Positions 1 through 8,983 of a DNA stretch of 64,000 bases are shown here, one piece after another. Under the pieces are notes generated by a model. The model saw only the letters and a program-made list of their open reading frames with translations. It had not been told where the DNA came from and did not search any database. How positions within the stretch are numbered: position 1 is the first letter of the stretch; the number at the start of each line of letters is the position of its first letter. A program made the translations under genes and the position numbers. The stretch comes from Pirellulaceae bacterium (GTDB lineage: Bacteria > Planctomycetota > Planctomycetia > Pirellulales > Pirellulaceae), in the NCBI GenBank assembly GCA_022448645.1, contig JAKVBZ010000004.1, forward strand, positions 98,060-162,059, written 5' to 3'.

Positions 1-375
1 GATGAAATTGTTGACCCGCCGGGCCACCAGCCCAATATGGCCGAGTTGCTGAAGGATGTTGACGCGAAACCGAACGGAGGTACCTTCGAATTCGACCGTA
101 TGGGCGAAATCGGCACCACCGTTCTCATCAAAGATCTTTCGATGAAACTCACTCATGAGTGGAAACAGCAATTCAGCCATTTCCTTGTCATCGATAGGAT
201 CTCGGTTGAGAGGCCGCAAAGATCCATCGATCCGGACCATGGGGGCTTGGCCAACCTTCATGTGCAAGTCACTACCTTCCAACTTGCAACACGCACGGAA
301 CATCTTGTCGACTTCCAGTTCATTCTCTCGACCGGAAAATCGCGTGATGTCAGATTGAACGTCAACGTCCGCCAT
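1..375 (-). CDS. pilT: Type IV pilus retraction ATPase PilT, N-terminal part (cut by window edge)
   Basis: The frame starts at ATG 375 and runs off position 1, giving 125 codons. The start has a strong ribosome site, AGGAAGGTGA, just upstream. The residues match the N-terminal PAS-like domain of PilT/PilB-type ATPases: a SDLHMKVGQAPMVRIDG stretch corresponds to the family's SDLHL...G.PP..R.DG motif, followed by a GGADFAH...G..FRVN segment and an arginine-rich end typical of the region before the Walker A domain. PilT hydrolyses ATP at the inner membrane base of type IV pili to retract the filament. The ATPase core lies outside the window. It sits 12 bp behind hisF on the same strand, so the two may be co-transcribed. 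The choice of PilT over a PilB/GspE relative rests on the short N-terminus. Confidence 0.85.
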   Translation of the reverse strand, partial: MADVDVQSDITRFSGRENELEVDKMFRACCKLEGSDLHMKVGQAPMVRIDGSLRPLNRDPIDDKEMAELLFPLMSEFHRKIFDENGGADFAHTVEFEGTSVRFRVNILQQLGHIGLVARRVNNFI

Positions 376-387
376 AGTTTCACCTTC

Positions 388-1155
388 CTATAGTCGCACA
401 GGAATTCCCTGTGCCGCCATAACTTCCTTCGTTTGGTGAATGGTAAATTCACCGAAATGAAAGATGCTGGCCGCCAGCGCCGCGTCGGCGTGTCCCTGGA
501 TAATCGCGTCGGCCAAGTGTTTTGGGCAGCCGGCCCCGCCGCTTGCCACAACTGGAATGGTCACGGATTGACTTACCGCCGCCGTGATCTCCAAATCGTA
601 CCCGTCTTTCGTCCCGTCACAGTCCATGCTGGTGAGTACGATCTCTCCAGCACCTAGTTGTTCGACTTGTTGAGCCCAGGGAACGGCTTGCAACCCAGTT
701 CCTACACGTCCTCCATTGATGTGGACCTCCCAGATTTCTGTTCCGTTTTGCTGTATTCGTTTAGGGTCGATGTTTACTACGATACACTGGCTACCAAATC
801 GCCGCGCTGCTTGCGAAACAAAGTCTGGATCGCGACAGGCAGCTGAGTTGATAGAAACTTTATCGCTTCCTGCGTTCAACAGAGCGCGGATGTCCTCGAG
901 TGTCCTGACTCCGCCACCCACTGTGAGCGGCATGAATACTTGTTCGGCCGTTCGTTTCACGACATCCAGCATGATATCGCGACCTTCGTGGCTGGCTGTG
1001 ATGTCAAGAAAAACCAGTTCGTCCGCACCTTCCTCTTCATAGCGAGCCGCCACCTGTACAGGATCACCGGCATCGCGGAGATTGACGAAATTCGTTCCTT
1101 TGACCACCCGCCCACGATCGACGTCCAGGCAGGGTATCACGCGTTTGGCGAGCAT
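388..1155 (-). CDS. hisF: Imidazole glycerol phosphate synthase cyclase subunit HisF
   Basis: A 255-residue protein, the normal length for HisF, which with the glutaminase HisH converts PRFAR and ammonia to imidazole glycerol phosphate and AICAR in histidine synthesis. The catalytic residues are in place: Asp11 in [10 protein letters not shown] and Asp130 in VVNIDPKR. The two halves of the beta/alpha barrel each carry a phosphate-binding glycine motif (VGGGVRT and VASGGAG). hisH and the other his genes are not in the window, so the gene is separated from at least part of its pathway. pilT follows after 12 bp, an unrelated neighbour. Confidence 0.97.
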   Translation of the reverse strand: MLAKRVIPCLDVDRGRVVKGTNFVNLRDAGDPVQVAARYEEEGADELVFLDITASHEGRDIMLDVVKRTAEQVFMPLTVGGGVRTLEDIRALLNAGSDKVSINSAACRDPDFVSQAARRFGSQCIVVNIDPKRIQQNGTEIWEVHINGGRVGTGLQAVPWAQQVEQLGAGEIVLTSMDCDGTKDGYDLEITAAVSQSVTIPVVASGGAGCPKHLADAIIQGHADAALAASIFHFGEFTIHQTKEVMAAQGIPVRL

Positions 1156-1353
1156 CTATTTACTGTAAGCCGAAGGACCCCCGACTGCAACACGCGACAG
1201 CAACAAACCAGCAGCATTCTGTGAACTCTCTGGTGGGCGTTCCCTAATCGCTGAGTCACCCGTTAAAATAAAGAGATAAAGAGCCCGTTCTCATGTTTGG
1301 AGGCCCACTATCGATTCTATTGATTTCACAGGTGAGGGTTTCGGGAGGCAGAA

Positions 1354-1905
1354 TTGCCAGTTTACATTCACTGTTCTGATTGCCAGCACGGGTTGCGCGT
1401 GCCGAGCGAAATGCTAGGCCGGCGAGTCAAATGCCCCGGTTGTGGGACGCATTTCGAAGCCGCTTCGAGCGCAATGGAATCGACAAGTCCGGATGTTAAT
1501 GATTCTGTTGCACTACTTCCGGATACCTCAGGCAATCAAATGTCCAACTCCAACGTGGTAACCGAATGTTTGACGGGTGCCACCAACCAAGATGGGATGA
1601 TCGAGTCGAAAAAAGATGTACCCAACCAGCAGCCAGCGGATGCTTGGTTTGTGATGACGCATCACAGCGACTGTTATGGACCGGTTACGCGGAAGGAACT
1701 CGATCAATGGATGGACGAATCTCGCATTGGTGCTGATTATCACATCTTGCAACAAGGCACGCCACAGTGGCTATGGGCCTCGGATGTGTATCCACAATTG
1801 AACACTCGAGATGACGAATCGTTTACGGAGGGCGAGGTCCCCTCGGCCAACGTGGATACCCCTACAGACGGATCGGCCGATCATACTACGTCACCTCGAT
1901 CCTGA
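1354..1905 (+). CDS. Zinc-ribbon plus GYF-like domain protein (183 aa)
   Basis: The start is TTG at 1354, supported by GGGAGG 5-10 bases upstream and by the zinc motif beginning within six residues. Residues 6-30 form a small zinc ribbon (IHCSDCQHGLRVP then KCPGCG, i.e. CxxC...CxxC) of the MJ0042/zf-ribbon type that planctomycetes use at the N-terminus of many regulatory or secreted proteins. A Ser/Asp-rich linker follows. Residues about 97-150 (AWFVMTHHSDCYGPVTRKEL ... PQWLWASDVYP) match the GYF_2/DUF4339 domain, a predicted peptide-binding fold with W-x-x-x...GP...W spacing. No membrane segment is seen. The partner is unknown; a scaffold role is inference. The neighbours are unrelated. Confidence 0.75.
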   Translation: MPVYIHCSDCQHGLRVPSEMLGRRVKCPGCGTHFEAASSAMESTSPDVNDSVALLPDTSGNQMSNSNVVTECLTGATNQDGMIESKKDVPNQQPADAWFVMTHHSDCYGPVTRKELDQWMDESRIGADYHILQQGTPQWLWASDVYPQLNTRDDESFTEGEVPSANVDTPTDGSADHTTSPRS

Positions 1906-3042
1906 AAATCCAATGGTTGGCGATTGACCGGTTTTTATTTGGGATACCTGCTGTCTGCAATGTTAAAAATCATTACTTTGGGCGGTTTTGGATTTTAGTC
2001 TCTGCTGGATCTTATTCTGATATTGTCGAACAAGCTGCCCGATGCCAGCGGCTGTAGGATCCTCTGAGAATGATTGGTTCCCGCTGCTTGATGTTCCGGC
2101 ACGGATGTTTATCTCACCTAATGGCAATGTGTTGTCATCGAGACAACTTCCAGTGCGATGGGTCGCCAACTGTCCTGCTTGTCCGGAAAGGAGAAAGGCC
2201 ATGAATGCATTTGTGAATCTATGGAAACGCTCAGATCGTAGATGTCCATCCGAGTACCGTAGTTGGGGTTTGATCACCCCGTAGCTTTCGTGTCAGGTTG
2301 AGTGAGCGAATCGAGGTAATGAAAGTAAGTTGTGTTCTGAAGTGTTGAGCGTAGTGAAACCAACCAGAACATAGTCGGCCGCAACTGCGGTAGGAGCACC
2401 GTAGTTCAATGTGCTGTGAAGTGGATGATGGGTAAAAACGTTCCTGGCTTCCTCGAGACGGAGGAACCATTCTCGGTTCAGGAGTTCAGCGCGTTGTTGG
2501 TAGTGTGTAACTAGGTCAAGTCGATTTCGTTTTCATCAATCATGCCACCGCCGAGGTCAATAGACCGGCACTTGCCGAGCAGTTCCTGCTGGAACAAATT
2601 GGCATCAGAGTGAGAATTTCCATAAGGGTTTTTCGGTCTGTCTTTCAGAGTGAAGAGTCTGGTAGAAGTGAATCGCCGAGATTTCTGGCGTTCACGGCCC
2701 CATTTCCATGGATGCAGGTTTGAAGTTGCTGCCTAACAACTATAGGTGACAACAAGTGGCCGAAATGTGACACCCTAAGGGCCGGTTCTTGTTCTTGAAA
2801 AATATCCGCCTGTGGCCCCAAGTACCGTCAGGTGCGTGATTTGGTGGTACCACGGCATTTATTGCGTCGGACGGAGTCACAGCCGACGAATACCGTGTTC
2901 CATGGATTGCCGTTAGCGCTGATCCGGACTGGGAACTTGCTGATCCGCTGGACCATGAGCTTACCCACTGGTTAGACTAAGAGCCGTTTTGAAAGTCTAA
3001 GCATAAACGTAGTAGCCTTCGATACTTTGGACACGTGCAGTG
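1906..3042. other. Long gap with no intact gene
   Basis: No frame here has a convincing start, domain or ribosome site. The longer frames on either strand (about 80-104 codons near 1963-2284 and 2231-2470) overlap each other and resemble nothing recognised. Two short open stretches in 2511-2980 look protein-like and are listed separately as a possible decayed gene. Confidence 0.5.
2511..2980 (+). pseudogene. Possible remnant of a decayed gene
   Basis: Two stretches in different frames read like real protein but lack starts. From 2511 to 2723 an open frame of 70 codons contains VDFVFINHATAEVNRPALAE. From 2840 to 2980 another open frame reads FGGTTAFIASDGVTADEYRV and ends in PLDHELTHWLD before TAA. 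The composition is coding-like, and the breaks between them look like frameshifts and in-frame stops. The family is not recognised. It may also be chance, since both pieces are short. Confidence 0.22.
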
Positions 3043-3531
3043 ATGCCAATCGAGATTCGTGAATACCGATCGGATGACTTGCCGGCTATCAAAGCGATTA
3101 CCGTTGCGTCGTTCGAAGGAGCTTCCATCGATCGAAAAATCCAAGAGTATTTCGGCATGGTCCATGGTCGTGATTGGAAATGGCGCAAAGCCCGACATTT
3201 GGATCAGGATGCTTCCCGTGATCCGGCTGGAATATTTGTTGCCGAAGAAGACGGCCAGATTGTCGGTTACATCACCACCTACTGCGACCGGGAAGCGGGC
3301 ATTGGTATGATTCCGAATCTGGCCGTGACGGCCTCGCATCGTGGCAAAGGGATCGGTCGGAATCTGATACGTCATGCGCTACAGCATTTTCGATCTCAGG
3401 GAATGTCGTGCGCAAAGATCGAAACGTTGGCACAAAATGAAATCGGACAACGTCTGTACCCTTCTCTAGGGTTCCAGGAAGTGGCTCGACAGATTCACTA
3501 TGTCATGCCGCTAGATAGCGACGACGAGTGA
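3043..3531 (+). CDS. GNAT-family N-acetyltransferase
   Basis: A 162-residue protein spanning one GNAT fold. Motif A, which binds the acetyl-CoA pyrophosphate, is clear: IPNLAVTASHRGKGIGRNL fits V..xxRGxGIG. It is preceded by the beta strand GIFVAEEDGQIVGYITT and followed by the motif B region ETLAQNEIGQRLYPSLGF. The start is GTG 3040 directly followed by ATG 3043; I chose the ATG, and no good ribosome site decides between them. The overall shape resembles RimI-like enzymes, but the substrate cannot be read from the sequence. It stands alone between two long gaps. Confidence 0.85.
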   Translation: MPIEIREYRSDDLPAIKAITVASFEGASIDRKIQEYFGMVHGRDWKWRKARHLDQDASRDPAGIFVAEEDGQIVGYITTYCDREAGIGMIPNLAVTASHRGKGIGRNLIRHALQHFRSQGMSCAKIETLAQNEIGQRLYPSLGFQEVARQIHYVMPLDSDDE

Positions 3532-3713
3532 GATGTGCTTTTGCACTCGCTTTTTATCCGCAGCGACAAACTTGTTGGTTTCGTTGTTGAACGGTACGTC
3601 GAAAACTTCATCGCGTCCGATAACGTATGTATTCGGGGAATACAGTCGCCTTCCGATTGTCCTTCAATGAACGTTCGGGATTCAGACAGTCAAGATAACA
3701 GAATGTCCCCAAG

Positions 3714-3875
3714 CTAATTGTCGGTATTGTCTTCCTGTAAATTTTCTTCGGTGGCGTCATCCTGTTTTTGTTGAGATTCTTGATTTACATTGTTGTCTTT
3801 CTCCGAACCGAATATCTGGTCCCAATTGCGTGAATATTCCGGAGACGGTCCGCTTCTAACGATTGGTCCACCCAT
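3714..3875 (-). CDS. Small conserved-looking acidic protein (53 aa)
   Basis: ATG at 3875 to TAG ending at 3714, 53 residues. The start has an AAGGTAAGGTAG ribosome site immediately upstream. The N-terminus, MGGPIVRSGPSPEYSRNWDQ followed by IFG, looks like a compact conserved motif. I recall short planctomycete and verrucomicrobial hypothetical proteins with a similar (M..PIVR.G....F..NWD.IFG) start, but could not confirm this by search. The second half is a disordered tail very rich in Gln, Asp, Asn and Glu. There is no membrane segment or signal peptide. The function is unknown. It is isolated in a gap of about 780 bp. Confidence 0.65.
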   Translation of the reverse strand: MGGPIVRSGPSPEYSRNWDQIFGSEKDNNVNQESQQKQDDATEENLQEDNTDN

Positions 3876-4311
3876 GTTCTACCTTACCTTTTTACTAAGA
3901 ATCCAAAAACGATCAGGAACCCAAAAACGTTCACACCTAGTACTGCAATGCAGCGTTAAGTCAACGAGATTCACGAAATGTCGGCTGAGTAATCGTTTCC
4001 TTTTCGCTGGCCATGCATCGAAACAGCGTCAACTTGAGAGTTGAACACTGAACGCTTTAACTGAGCCATTATGGCTGTAGCCTGGCGCTGTCATTCTAGG
4101 CGGTGTACCTCCTTCAGACATAGTCAGTCAGCATGCCAATTGTCAATATCGAGCTGTCTTTTAGCACCCTTCAAGAAGGAAAACTTCGACAGATCTGCTC
4201 AACAGTAGACGCCATAAATACTACAATGGGCTGCCTGTCCAGCGAATGGAAAGCAATGCCTGGGAATGGACGAAGCTGTTTTGCGCCAACAAGTTGTCAA
4301 AAAGGTGTTTT
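3876..4311. other. Gap without a recognised gene
   Basis: This stretch separates the minus-strand microprotein from the plus-strand oxidoreductase, so it must hold both promoters. The only frames seen (within 3790-4044 and 4133-4315) have no ribosome site or domain. No clear -35/-10 pair or inverted repeat stood out. Confidence 0.4.
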
Positions 4312-5304
4312 ATGAAAGCTGCATATATCGAGGAAACAGGACCACCGGAAAACATCATTTATGGCGATTTGCCTCAGCCAGAACCGGCTGACAATCAAGT
4401 ATTGGTTGAAGTGCGAGCGGTGGCGTTGAATCCAGTGGATACCTACATTCGCAACGGTGCCAACTACTGGGAACTGCCTCAGCCATTTGTCGTTGGTTGT
4501 GACTTGGCAGGAACCGTATCGGCTGTGGGAAGCGGTGCGAAACAATTCCAGGTTGGTGATCGAGTGTGGGGAACCAACCAAGGCTTGTTGGGACGGCAAG
4601 GGACGTTTGCCGAGTATTGTGCTGTGGATGAGTGTTGGTTGTACCCAATTCCAGAGAACGTGTCTGACGAGGCAGCAGCAGCTTGCTCGTTAGTGGGTGT
4701 CACGGCACACCTTGGTTTGTTTCGGGACGCCAAACTGAAAACGAGCGAAACGGTTTTTGTGCATGGAGGGACCGGAGGTGTGGGATCGATGGTGGTCCAG
4801 ATGGCCAAGGCAGCAGGTGCTCGGGTTATCACCACGGGTGGTACCGACGAAAAATGTACTCGTTGCCTTGAGCTCGGTGCCGACGTGGCTGTCAACTATA
4901 AGACTTCCGATGTGGCCGAGGCAGTCCAGAGGTTTGCTCCAGATGGAGTCCACGTCGTTTGGGAAACACTACGTGACCCCGATTTAGAACAGCTGGTGTC
5001 TTTTTTGGCAGAGCGAGGTCGTCTGGTTTTGATGGCTGGCCGCGACGCGAGGCCGCCGTTTCCGGTGGGGCCTTTTTATGTCAAAGGTTGTTCGCTGTAC
5101 GGCACTGTCATGTTCAAAGCGACTTCGGAAGAGATGCAAACTTGTGCTGATGATATCAATCATTGGTTAGCTTCTGGGAAGTTGCAGCCGCAGATAGCAC
5201 AGACACTATCGCTTTCCGAAGCAGCTACAGCTCATCGCATGCAGGAAGAAAACACGCTGCAAATGGCCGGTAGCTTGGCGGGAAAGATTGTCCTGCAGCC
5301 ATAG
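4312..5304 (+). CDS. Zeta-crystallin-like NADPH:quinone oxidoreductase (MDR family)
   Basis: A 330-residue medium-chain dehydrogenase/reductase. An ATG exists upstream at 4246, but 4312 begins the family's usual MKAAYIEE start and has AAAGGTG upstream. The N-terminal GroES-like half contains VGCDLAGTVSAVG and GDRVWG. The Rossmann half has HGGTGGVGSMVVQMAKA, the nucleotide-binding AxxGxxG motif of the quinone oxidoreductase branch. No zinc ligands of the alcohol dehydrogenase type are present, which supports the zinc-free QOR subgroup. Such enzymes reduce quinones or enones with NADPH in the cytoplasm. The true substrate is not visible. No operon partners. Confidence 0.88.
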   Translation: MKAAYIEETGPPENIIYGDLPQPEPADNQVLVEVRAVALNPVDTYIRNGANYWELPQPFVVGCDLAGTVSAVGSGAKQFQVGDRVWGTNQGLLGRQGTFAEYCAVDECWLYPIPENVSDEAAAACSLVGVTAHLGLFRDAKLKTSETVFVHGGTGGVGSMVVQMAKAAGARVITTGGTDEKCTRCLELGADVAVNYKTSDVAEAVQRFAPDGVHVVWETLRDPDLEQLVSFLAERGRLVLMAGRDARPPFPVGPFYVKGCSLYGTVMFKATSEEMQTCADDINHWLASGKLQPQIAQTLSLSEAATAHRMQEENTLQMAGSLAGKIVLQP

Positions 5305-5336
5305 GCAAATCCAAGAGTCGCAAAGGCATGTTGGCG

Positions 5337-5359
5337 CTTCGGTTCTCAGTGAATCGAAG
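5337..5359. terminator. Hairpin in the gap between convergent genes
   Basis: CTTCGGTTC and GAATCGAAG form a 9-bp stem with one G-T wobble and a TCAGT loop, 33 bp past the oxidoreductase stop. No T-run follows on either strand, so it is at most a weak or RNA-end hairpin shared by the convergent oxidoreductase and rtcB genes. Confidence 0.3.
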
Positions 5360-5563
5360 GCTAAAGCAAGGCCACTCATTGGGTAGCGGAACGACGTAAA
5401 TCGTCTGGTGTTAGACGATGGCACTCGAGGAAAATTCGGGCGGTTCATGCTTTGGAAATGTAGGATGTGTCTGGAGACCGTCCTGCCAGGTTGTGAAATA
5501 CACTCTTGTCATTCGAACTTCGTGATTGACGAAGACAGATTCCATCCAAGTCACGCTATCCCA

Positions 5564-7027
5564 CTAGCCTTTCACTACTCCAATGGGACGCATCCGGGCT
5601 ACTTTCGTCGCCAGGTTGGCTCGGTGAACCACATCTACCACCAGATTCACGTCCTTGTAGGCGTCCGGCTGTTCTTCTGCCAAACCTCGCCAACTGCGTG
5701 CTCGCGCAATGACTCCTTTGCTTTTGAGCTCTTCATCAATGCGGCGTCCTTTGGCATGTTTGACCGCAGCCGTGCGGCTCATTTGCCGCCCCGCGCCGTG
5801 ACAGGCGGTTCCAAACGTTTGTTCCATGCTGCCTGGCTGTCCCACGAGGACCCAGCTGGCACGCCCCATATCACCCGGTATCAATACCGGCTGTCCGATC
5901 TGGCGATAAGTGTGAGGAGTCTCGGGATGGTTTGGTGGGAAAGCGCGCGTCGCGCCTTTGCGATGCACCCATACTTTACGTCGTCGTCCACCTGTGGTGT
6001 GTTCTTCGAACTTCGCAATGTTGTGCGCGACGTCGTACACCAGGTTCATTTGGAGTTGTTCCCAGTTACGACCAAAGATTGTTTCGAACGATTGTCGGGC
6101 TTGCCACATCAATAACTGACGATTGCACCAGGCATAGTTAGCCGCGGCACACATGGCACCCAGGTAATGTTCCCCTTCGGGACTGTGGATGGGAGCACAA
6201 GCCAGCTGTCGATCAGGTAACTCAATGCCGTACTTGCCCGGGGCCTGCCGAAGAGATTTCAACGAGTCGTCACACACCTGATAACCCAATCCTCGAGATC
6301 CCGAGTGGATCATCACACAGACCATATCCTTTTCCAGGCCCATGGTGCGCGCGGCGATCGGGTCAAAAATGGCATCCACGACCTGCACTTCCAAAAAATG
6401 ATTGCCTGACCCGAGTGTACCACACTGATTGGCTCCTCGAGCCATTGCCCGGTCGCTCACATACTCGGGTATTGCTTGGGGCAAGCAACCGTGCGCTTCC
6501 GTATGCTCGATATCACCATCGGTTGCCAAGTGACGGTCTTTGAGAAACGGTACACCTTGACGCAACAGCTTGCGCAGTTCCTTTTTGTTGAAATGATATT
6601 TTCCGGTTCGCCCTGTACCCGCCGGTACGTCGGCGAACAGCTTATCGGTAAGTTGGGTGATTTTGGGCTTTACGTCTTGATAGAACAGGTTGGATCGCAT
6701 CAGCCGGACACCACAGTTGATGTCGTAGCCTACGCCACCTGGGGAAATCACACCTCCTTCTTCTGGATCGGTCGCACAGACGCCCCCGATGCAAAATCCG
6801 TAACCCCAATGGATGTCCGGCATGGCCAGACTCGCATGTTGGATGCCTGGCAGGAAGGCCACATTCGCGACTTGCTCTGGTGCCTGATCGTGGCGGATCT
6901 GTTCAATCAGCGCATCGTCGGCGTAGATGATCCCATCCACGCGCATGCCCGACTTGTAACTCTTGGGAATCTTCCAACAGCATTCACCTATCTGTTCCAG
7001 CGGACCGTGAAAACTTCCTTTTGCCAT
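5564..7027 (-). CDS. rtcB: RNA-splicing ligase RtcB
   Basis: A 487-residue protein of full RtcB length. RtcB joins RNA 2',3'-cyclic phosphate (via 3'-phosphate) ends to 5'-OH ends using GTP and Mn2+, in tRNA or stress-related RNA repair. The metal site motif GYDINCGVRL (Asp102, Cys105), LGSGNHFLEVQ, IHSGSRGLG, the GATRAFPP loop, and CHGAGRQMSR with the guanylated His near residue 410 are all present. The start ATG 7027 follows TAGGTTGCGAGG. It lies 197 bp downstream of the archease gene on the same strand, matching the known archease-RtcB partnership. No rtcA or rtcR regulator is seen. Confidence 0.97.
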   Translation of the reverse strand: MAKGSFHGPLEQIGECCWKIPKSYKSGMRVDGIIYADDALIEQIRHDQAPEQVANVAFLPGIQHASLAMPDIHWGYGFCIGGVCATDPEEGGVISPGGVGYDINCGVRLMRSNLFYQDVKPKITQLTDKLFADVPAGTGRTGKYHFNKKELRKLLRQGVPFLKDRHLATDGDIEHTEAHGCLPQAIPEYVSDRAMARGANQCGTLGSGNHFLEVQVVDAIFDPIAARTMGLEKDMVCVMIHSGSRGLGYQVCDDSLKSLRQAPGKYGIELPDRQLACAPIHSPEGEHYLGAMCAAANYAWCNRQLLMWQARQSFETIFGRNWEQLQMNLVYDVAHNIAKFEEHTTGGRRRKVWVHRKGATRAFPPNHPETPHTYRQIGQPVLIPGDMGRASWVLVGQPGSMEQTFGTACHGAGRQMSRTAAVKHAKGRRIDEELKSKGVIARARSWRGLAEEQPDAYKDVNLVVDVVHRANLATKVARMRPIGVVKG

Positions 7028-7224
7028 CCTCGCAACCTAAACCGGATGTTTTATGAATTTATAGACCGGACCGATAAAATGCTTCGTACCGGAACTGTGG
7101 ACGCTTATGGTGATTGTGAACTTGAACACGGTCTCCATTGTCAGCTCGAACCAATGAAAGATCTTTTGGCAAAGACTTGCGAGACCTCGTTCCGGCCTAC
7201 TTTCTATTTTCAGGCCCAAGACCG

Positions 7225-7635
7225 TCAAATGTCGACGATGACTTCAGCCAACCAGCCACCCGCGTTCGGTTCGACAGTCAGTCCGTGGTATGTAATTGCC
7301 TTCACTTCGTGATCCAATTGATGACGTTGCTCGTCGGCCAATTCGCCGTGGCAGATGGCAGTTAAACATGATGTTTCAACGCTCACCTGGTATTCGACCA
7401 GCAGCAAATGTTCGGTTTCGAACGTATAGAGTAATTCACTCAGCCAATCGAACAACAGCAAGTCATATTGGTCCCCTGCAATGGAATAGGATCTTTCATG
7501 GACTGGTTTCACGCTATCCAGGTTCACGGCCAGAACGTGAAATAAGCCGTGAGCAGCATCCGTAAACAGTTCTTCAAGATTGTCAGCACGTACGCGAATT
7601 CCTAGATCGGCCGTGTGTTCAAAGATTTCAAACAT
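7225..7635 (-). CDS. Archease (RtcB activator)
   Basis: A 136-residue protein starting at ATG 7635. A longer reading upstream overlaps the E2 gene and lacks archease homology. The N-terminus MFEIFEHTADLGIRVRADNL is the diagnostic archease motif (FEHTADxGI), with the acidic residue that chelates the metal. The C-terminus ends in GWLAEVIVDI, the usual conserved ending with the catalytic Asp. Archease speeds guanylation of RtcB and allows multiple turnover. Its start lies 8 bp inside the 3' end of the E2 gene, so translation is likely coupled to E2, while rtcB follows 197 bp further on. Confidence 0.95.
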   Translation of the reverse strand: MFEIFEHTADLGIRVRADNLEELFTDAAHGLFHVLAVNLDSVKPVHERSYSIAGDQYDLLLFDWLSELLYTFETEHLLLVEYQVSVETSCLTAICHGELADEQRHQLDHEVKAITYHGLTVEPNAGGWLAEVIVDI

Positions 7636-8983
7636 GGGCGGGTTCACTGTGTGGTGCCCGAATCCGATTCGCGACGTCCTGCAGCCAGTGGGCGGCAGGT
7701 GCCCCGTCCAAAACGCGATGGTCAAACGTTAGACTGAGCGAGAGGGTCTTGCCGGGAACGATTTTTCCCTCTTCGACAATTGGTTCGTCGACGATACGCC
7801 CAACCCCCAGAATGGCGGATTGAGGCAGATTGATGATAGGGGTGAAATGGTCCACGTCGAACATGCCCAGATTCGATAGCGTGAACGTACCACCGCTTAA
7901 CTGCTCAGAAGATAATTTGCTTGTTTGCGCCAAATCGGCCAGCTCCCTGGATTTTTCGGCGACTTGTAATATCGACATTTCTTCCACGTTTCGGATCACA
8001 GGTGCGACCAACCCATGTTCTGTATCGACTGCGATCGCAACGTTGATTTCGTCGTAGACATAAATTGCATCATTGATCCAACAGGCGTTTAAAAGTGGAA
8101 ACTGGCGGAGCGAACTGGCAACTAATTTGATCAGCAGATCCTGATAACCCGGTACGATTTCTGCCGAATTGGCTTTGACCTGCTCGCGCCACGATACTAA
8201 CTCGGCTGCATTTACTTTGGTGTGTAGTGTGACAGGAGCCGTTTCTTGTCTGCTAGCTTGCATGCGCTGAGCAATCGTCTGGCGAATCTTGGCTGGCTCG
8301 TGTAGCGTCCCGGGTACGCTTGGAAGTGGTACAGTGCGGCGATTCGAGAAGTTTTCTGTCTGTTGTGCAGCTGCTACAACATCCCGTTCTCGAATGCGAC
8401 CATTGCGACCCGTTCCTGACAAAGACTGCCAGTGAATGCCCAATTCTCGCGCCACACGCCGTGCCCTCGGAGAAGCGATCACACGGTCGGACGCAGCCGA
8501 TGCTGTGTCCCTGGCCGTCGGTTGTCGGCGACTTTTGTTGCTCCGTGAAATGTCGTCGGGAATCACTCTTCCCGTCGGATCAGGAGTAGGTACTTTGTCG
8601 AGATCGACTCCCAGTTCACGTGCTAACCGACGGGCGGCAGGGCCCGCGGCACGCGAAGTTGACTGGGTAGGCGGATCCTGGTCGCCGGTAGTCACTGGTC
8701 CCAAATGTTGCACGGGGATCTTTTCCGGAGGAGTTTCACCTTCGGCCAGCAAGAATCCCAGAATCTGACCGACAGCAACGGTGTCGCCAGATTGTGGCGC
8801 GTCGGCTGGCACGTGAAGTATTCCAGCATCGAAGGATTCAATCTCTTCCGCGGCTTTTTCACCCTCCATGACGAATAGCATGTCACCCGCGTTGACGGTT
8901 TCGCCATTCTTTTTTAACCATTCCACGAATGTTCCTTCATCCATGGACCAGCCGAGCCGAGGTACTACAATTTCGATTGGCAT
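7628..8983 (-). CDS. 2-oxo acid dehydrogenase E2 (dihydrolipoamide acyltransferase)
   Basis: A 451-residue E2 with the domain order lipoyl - two E3/E1-binding domains - catalytic core. The lipoyl domain spans about residues 1-78, with the lipoylated Lys43 in MEGEKAAEEIES. Two peripheral-subunit-binding domains follow, near 110-147 (PAARRLARELGVDLDKVP) and near 170-205 (SPRARRVARELGIHW). The core ends with the catalytic DHRVLDG motif. E2 transfers acyl groups from lipoate to CoA in pyruvate or branched-chain complexes. No E1 or E3 gene is in the window, so the substrate class is undecided. Two binding domains are unusual for bacterial E2s. The start ATG 8983 has no clear Shine-Dalgarno. It overlaps the archease start. 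Confidence 0.93.
   Translation of the reverse strand: MPIEIVVPRLGWSMDEGTFVEWLKKNGETVNAGDMLFVMEGEKAAEEIESFDAGILHVPADAPQSGDTVAVGQILGFLLAEGETPPEKIPVQHLGPVTTGDQDPPTQSTSRAAGPAARRLARELGVDLDKVPTPDPTGRVIPDDISRSNKSRRQPTARDTASAASDRVIASPRARRVARELGIHWQSLSGTGRNGRIRERDVVAAAQQTENFSNRRTVPLPSVPGTLHEPAKIRQTIAQRMQASRQETAPVTLHTKVNAAELVSWREQVKANSAEIVPGYQDLLIKLVASSLRQFPLLNACWINDAIYVYDEINVAIAVDTEHGLVAPVIRNVEEMSILQVAEKSRELADLAQTSKLSSEQLSGGTFTLSNLGMFDVDHFTPIINLPQSAILGVGRIVDEPIVEEGKIVPGKTLSLSLTFDHRVLDGAPAAHWLQDVANRIRAPHSEPAHV

Noticed and set aside
37..393. Plus-strand frame of 118 codons at the window start
   Set aside because: It is antisense to the real pilT start, which has a ribosome site and the SDLH motif on the minus strand.
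5408..7312. Two long plus-strand frames (5408-6115 and 6476-7312)
   Set aside because: They are antisense shadows of rtcB, whose motifs are complete on the other strand.
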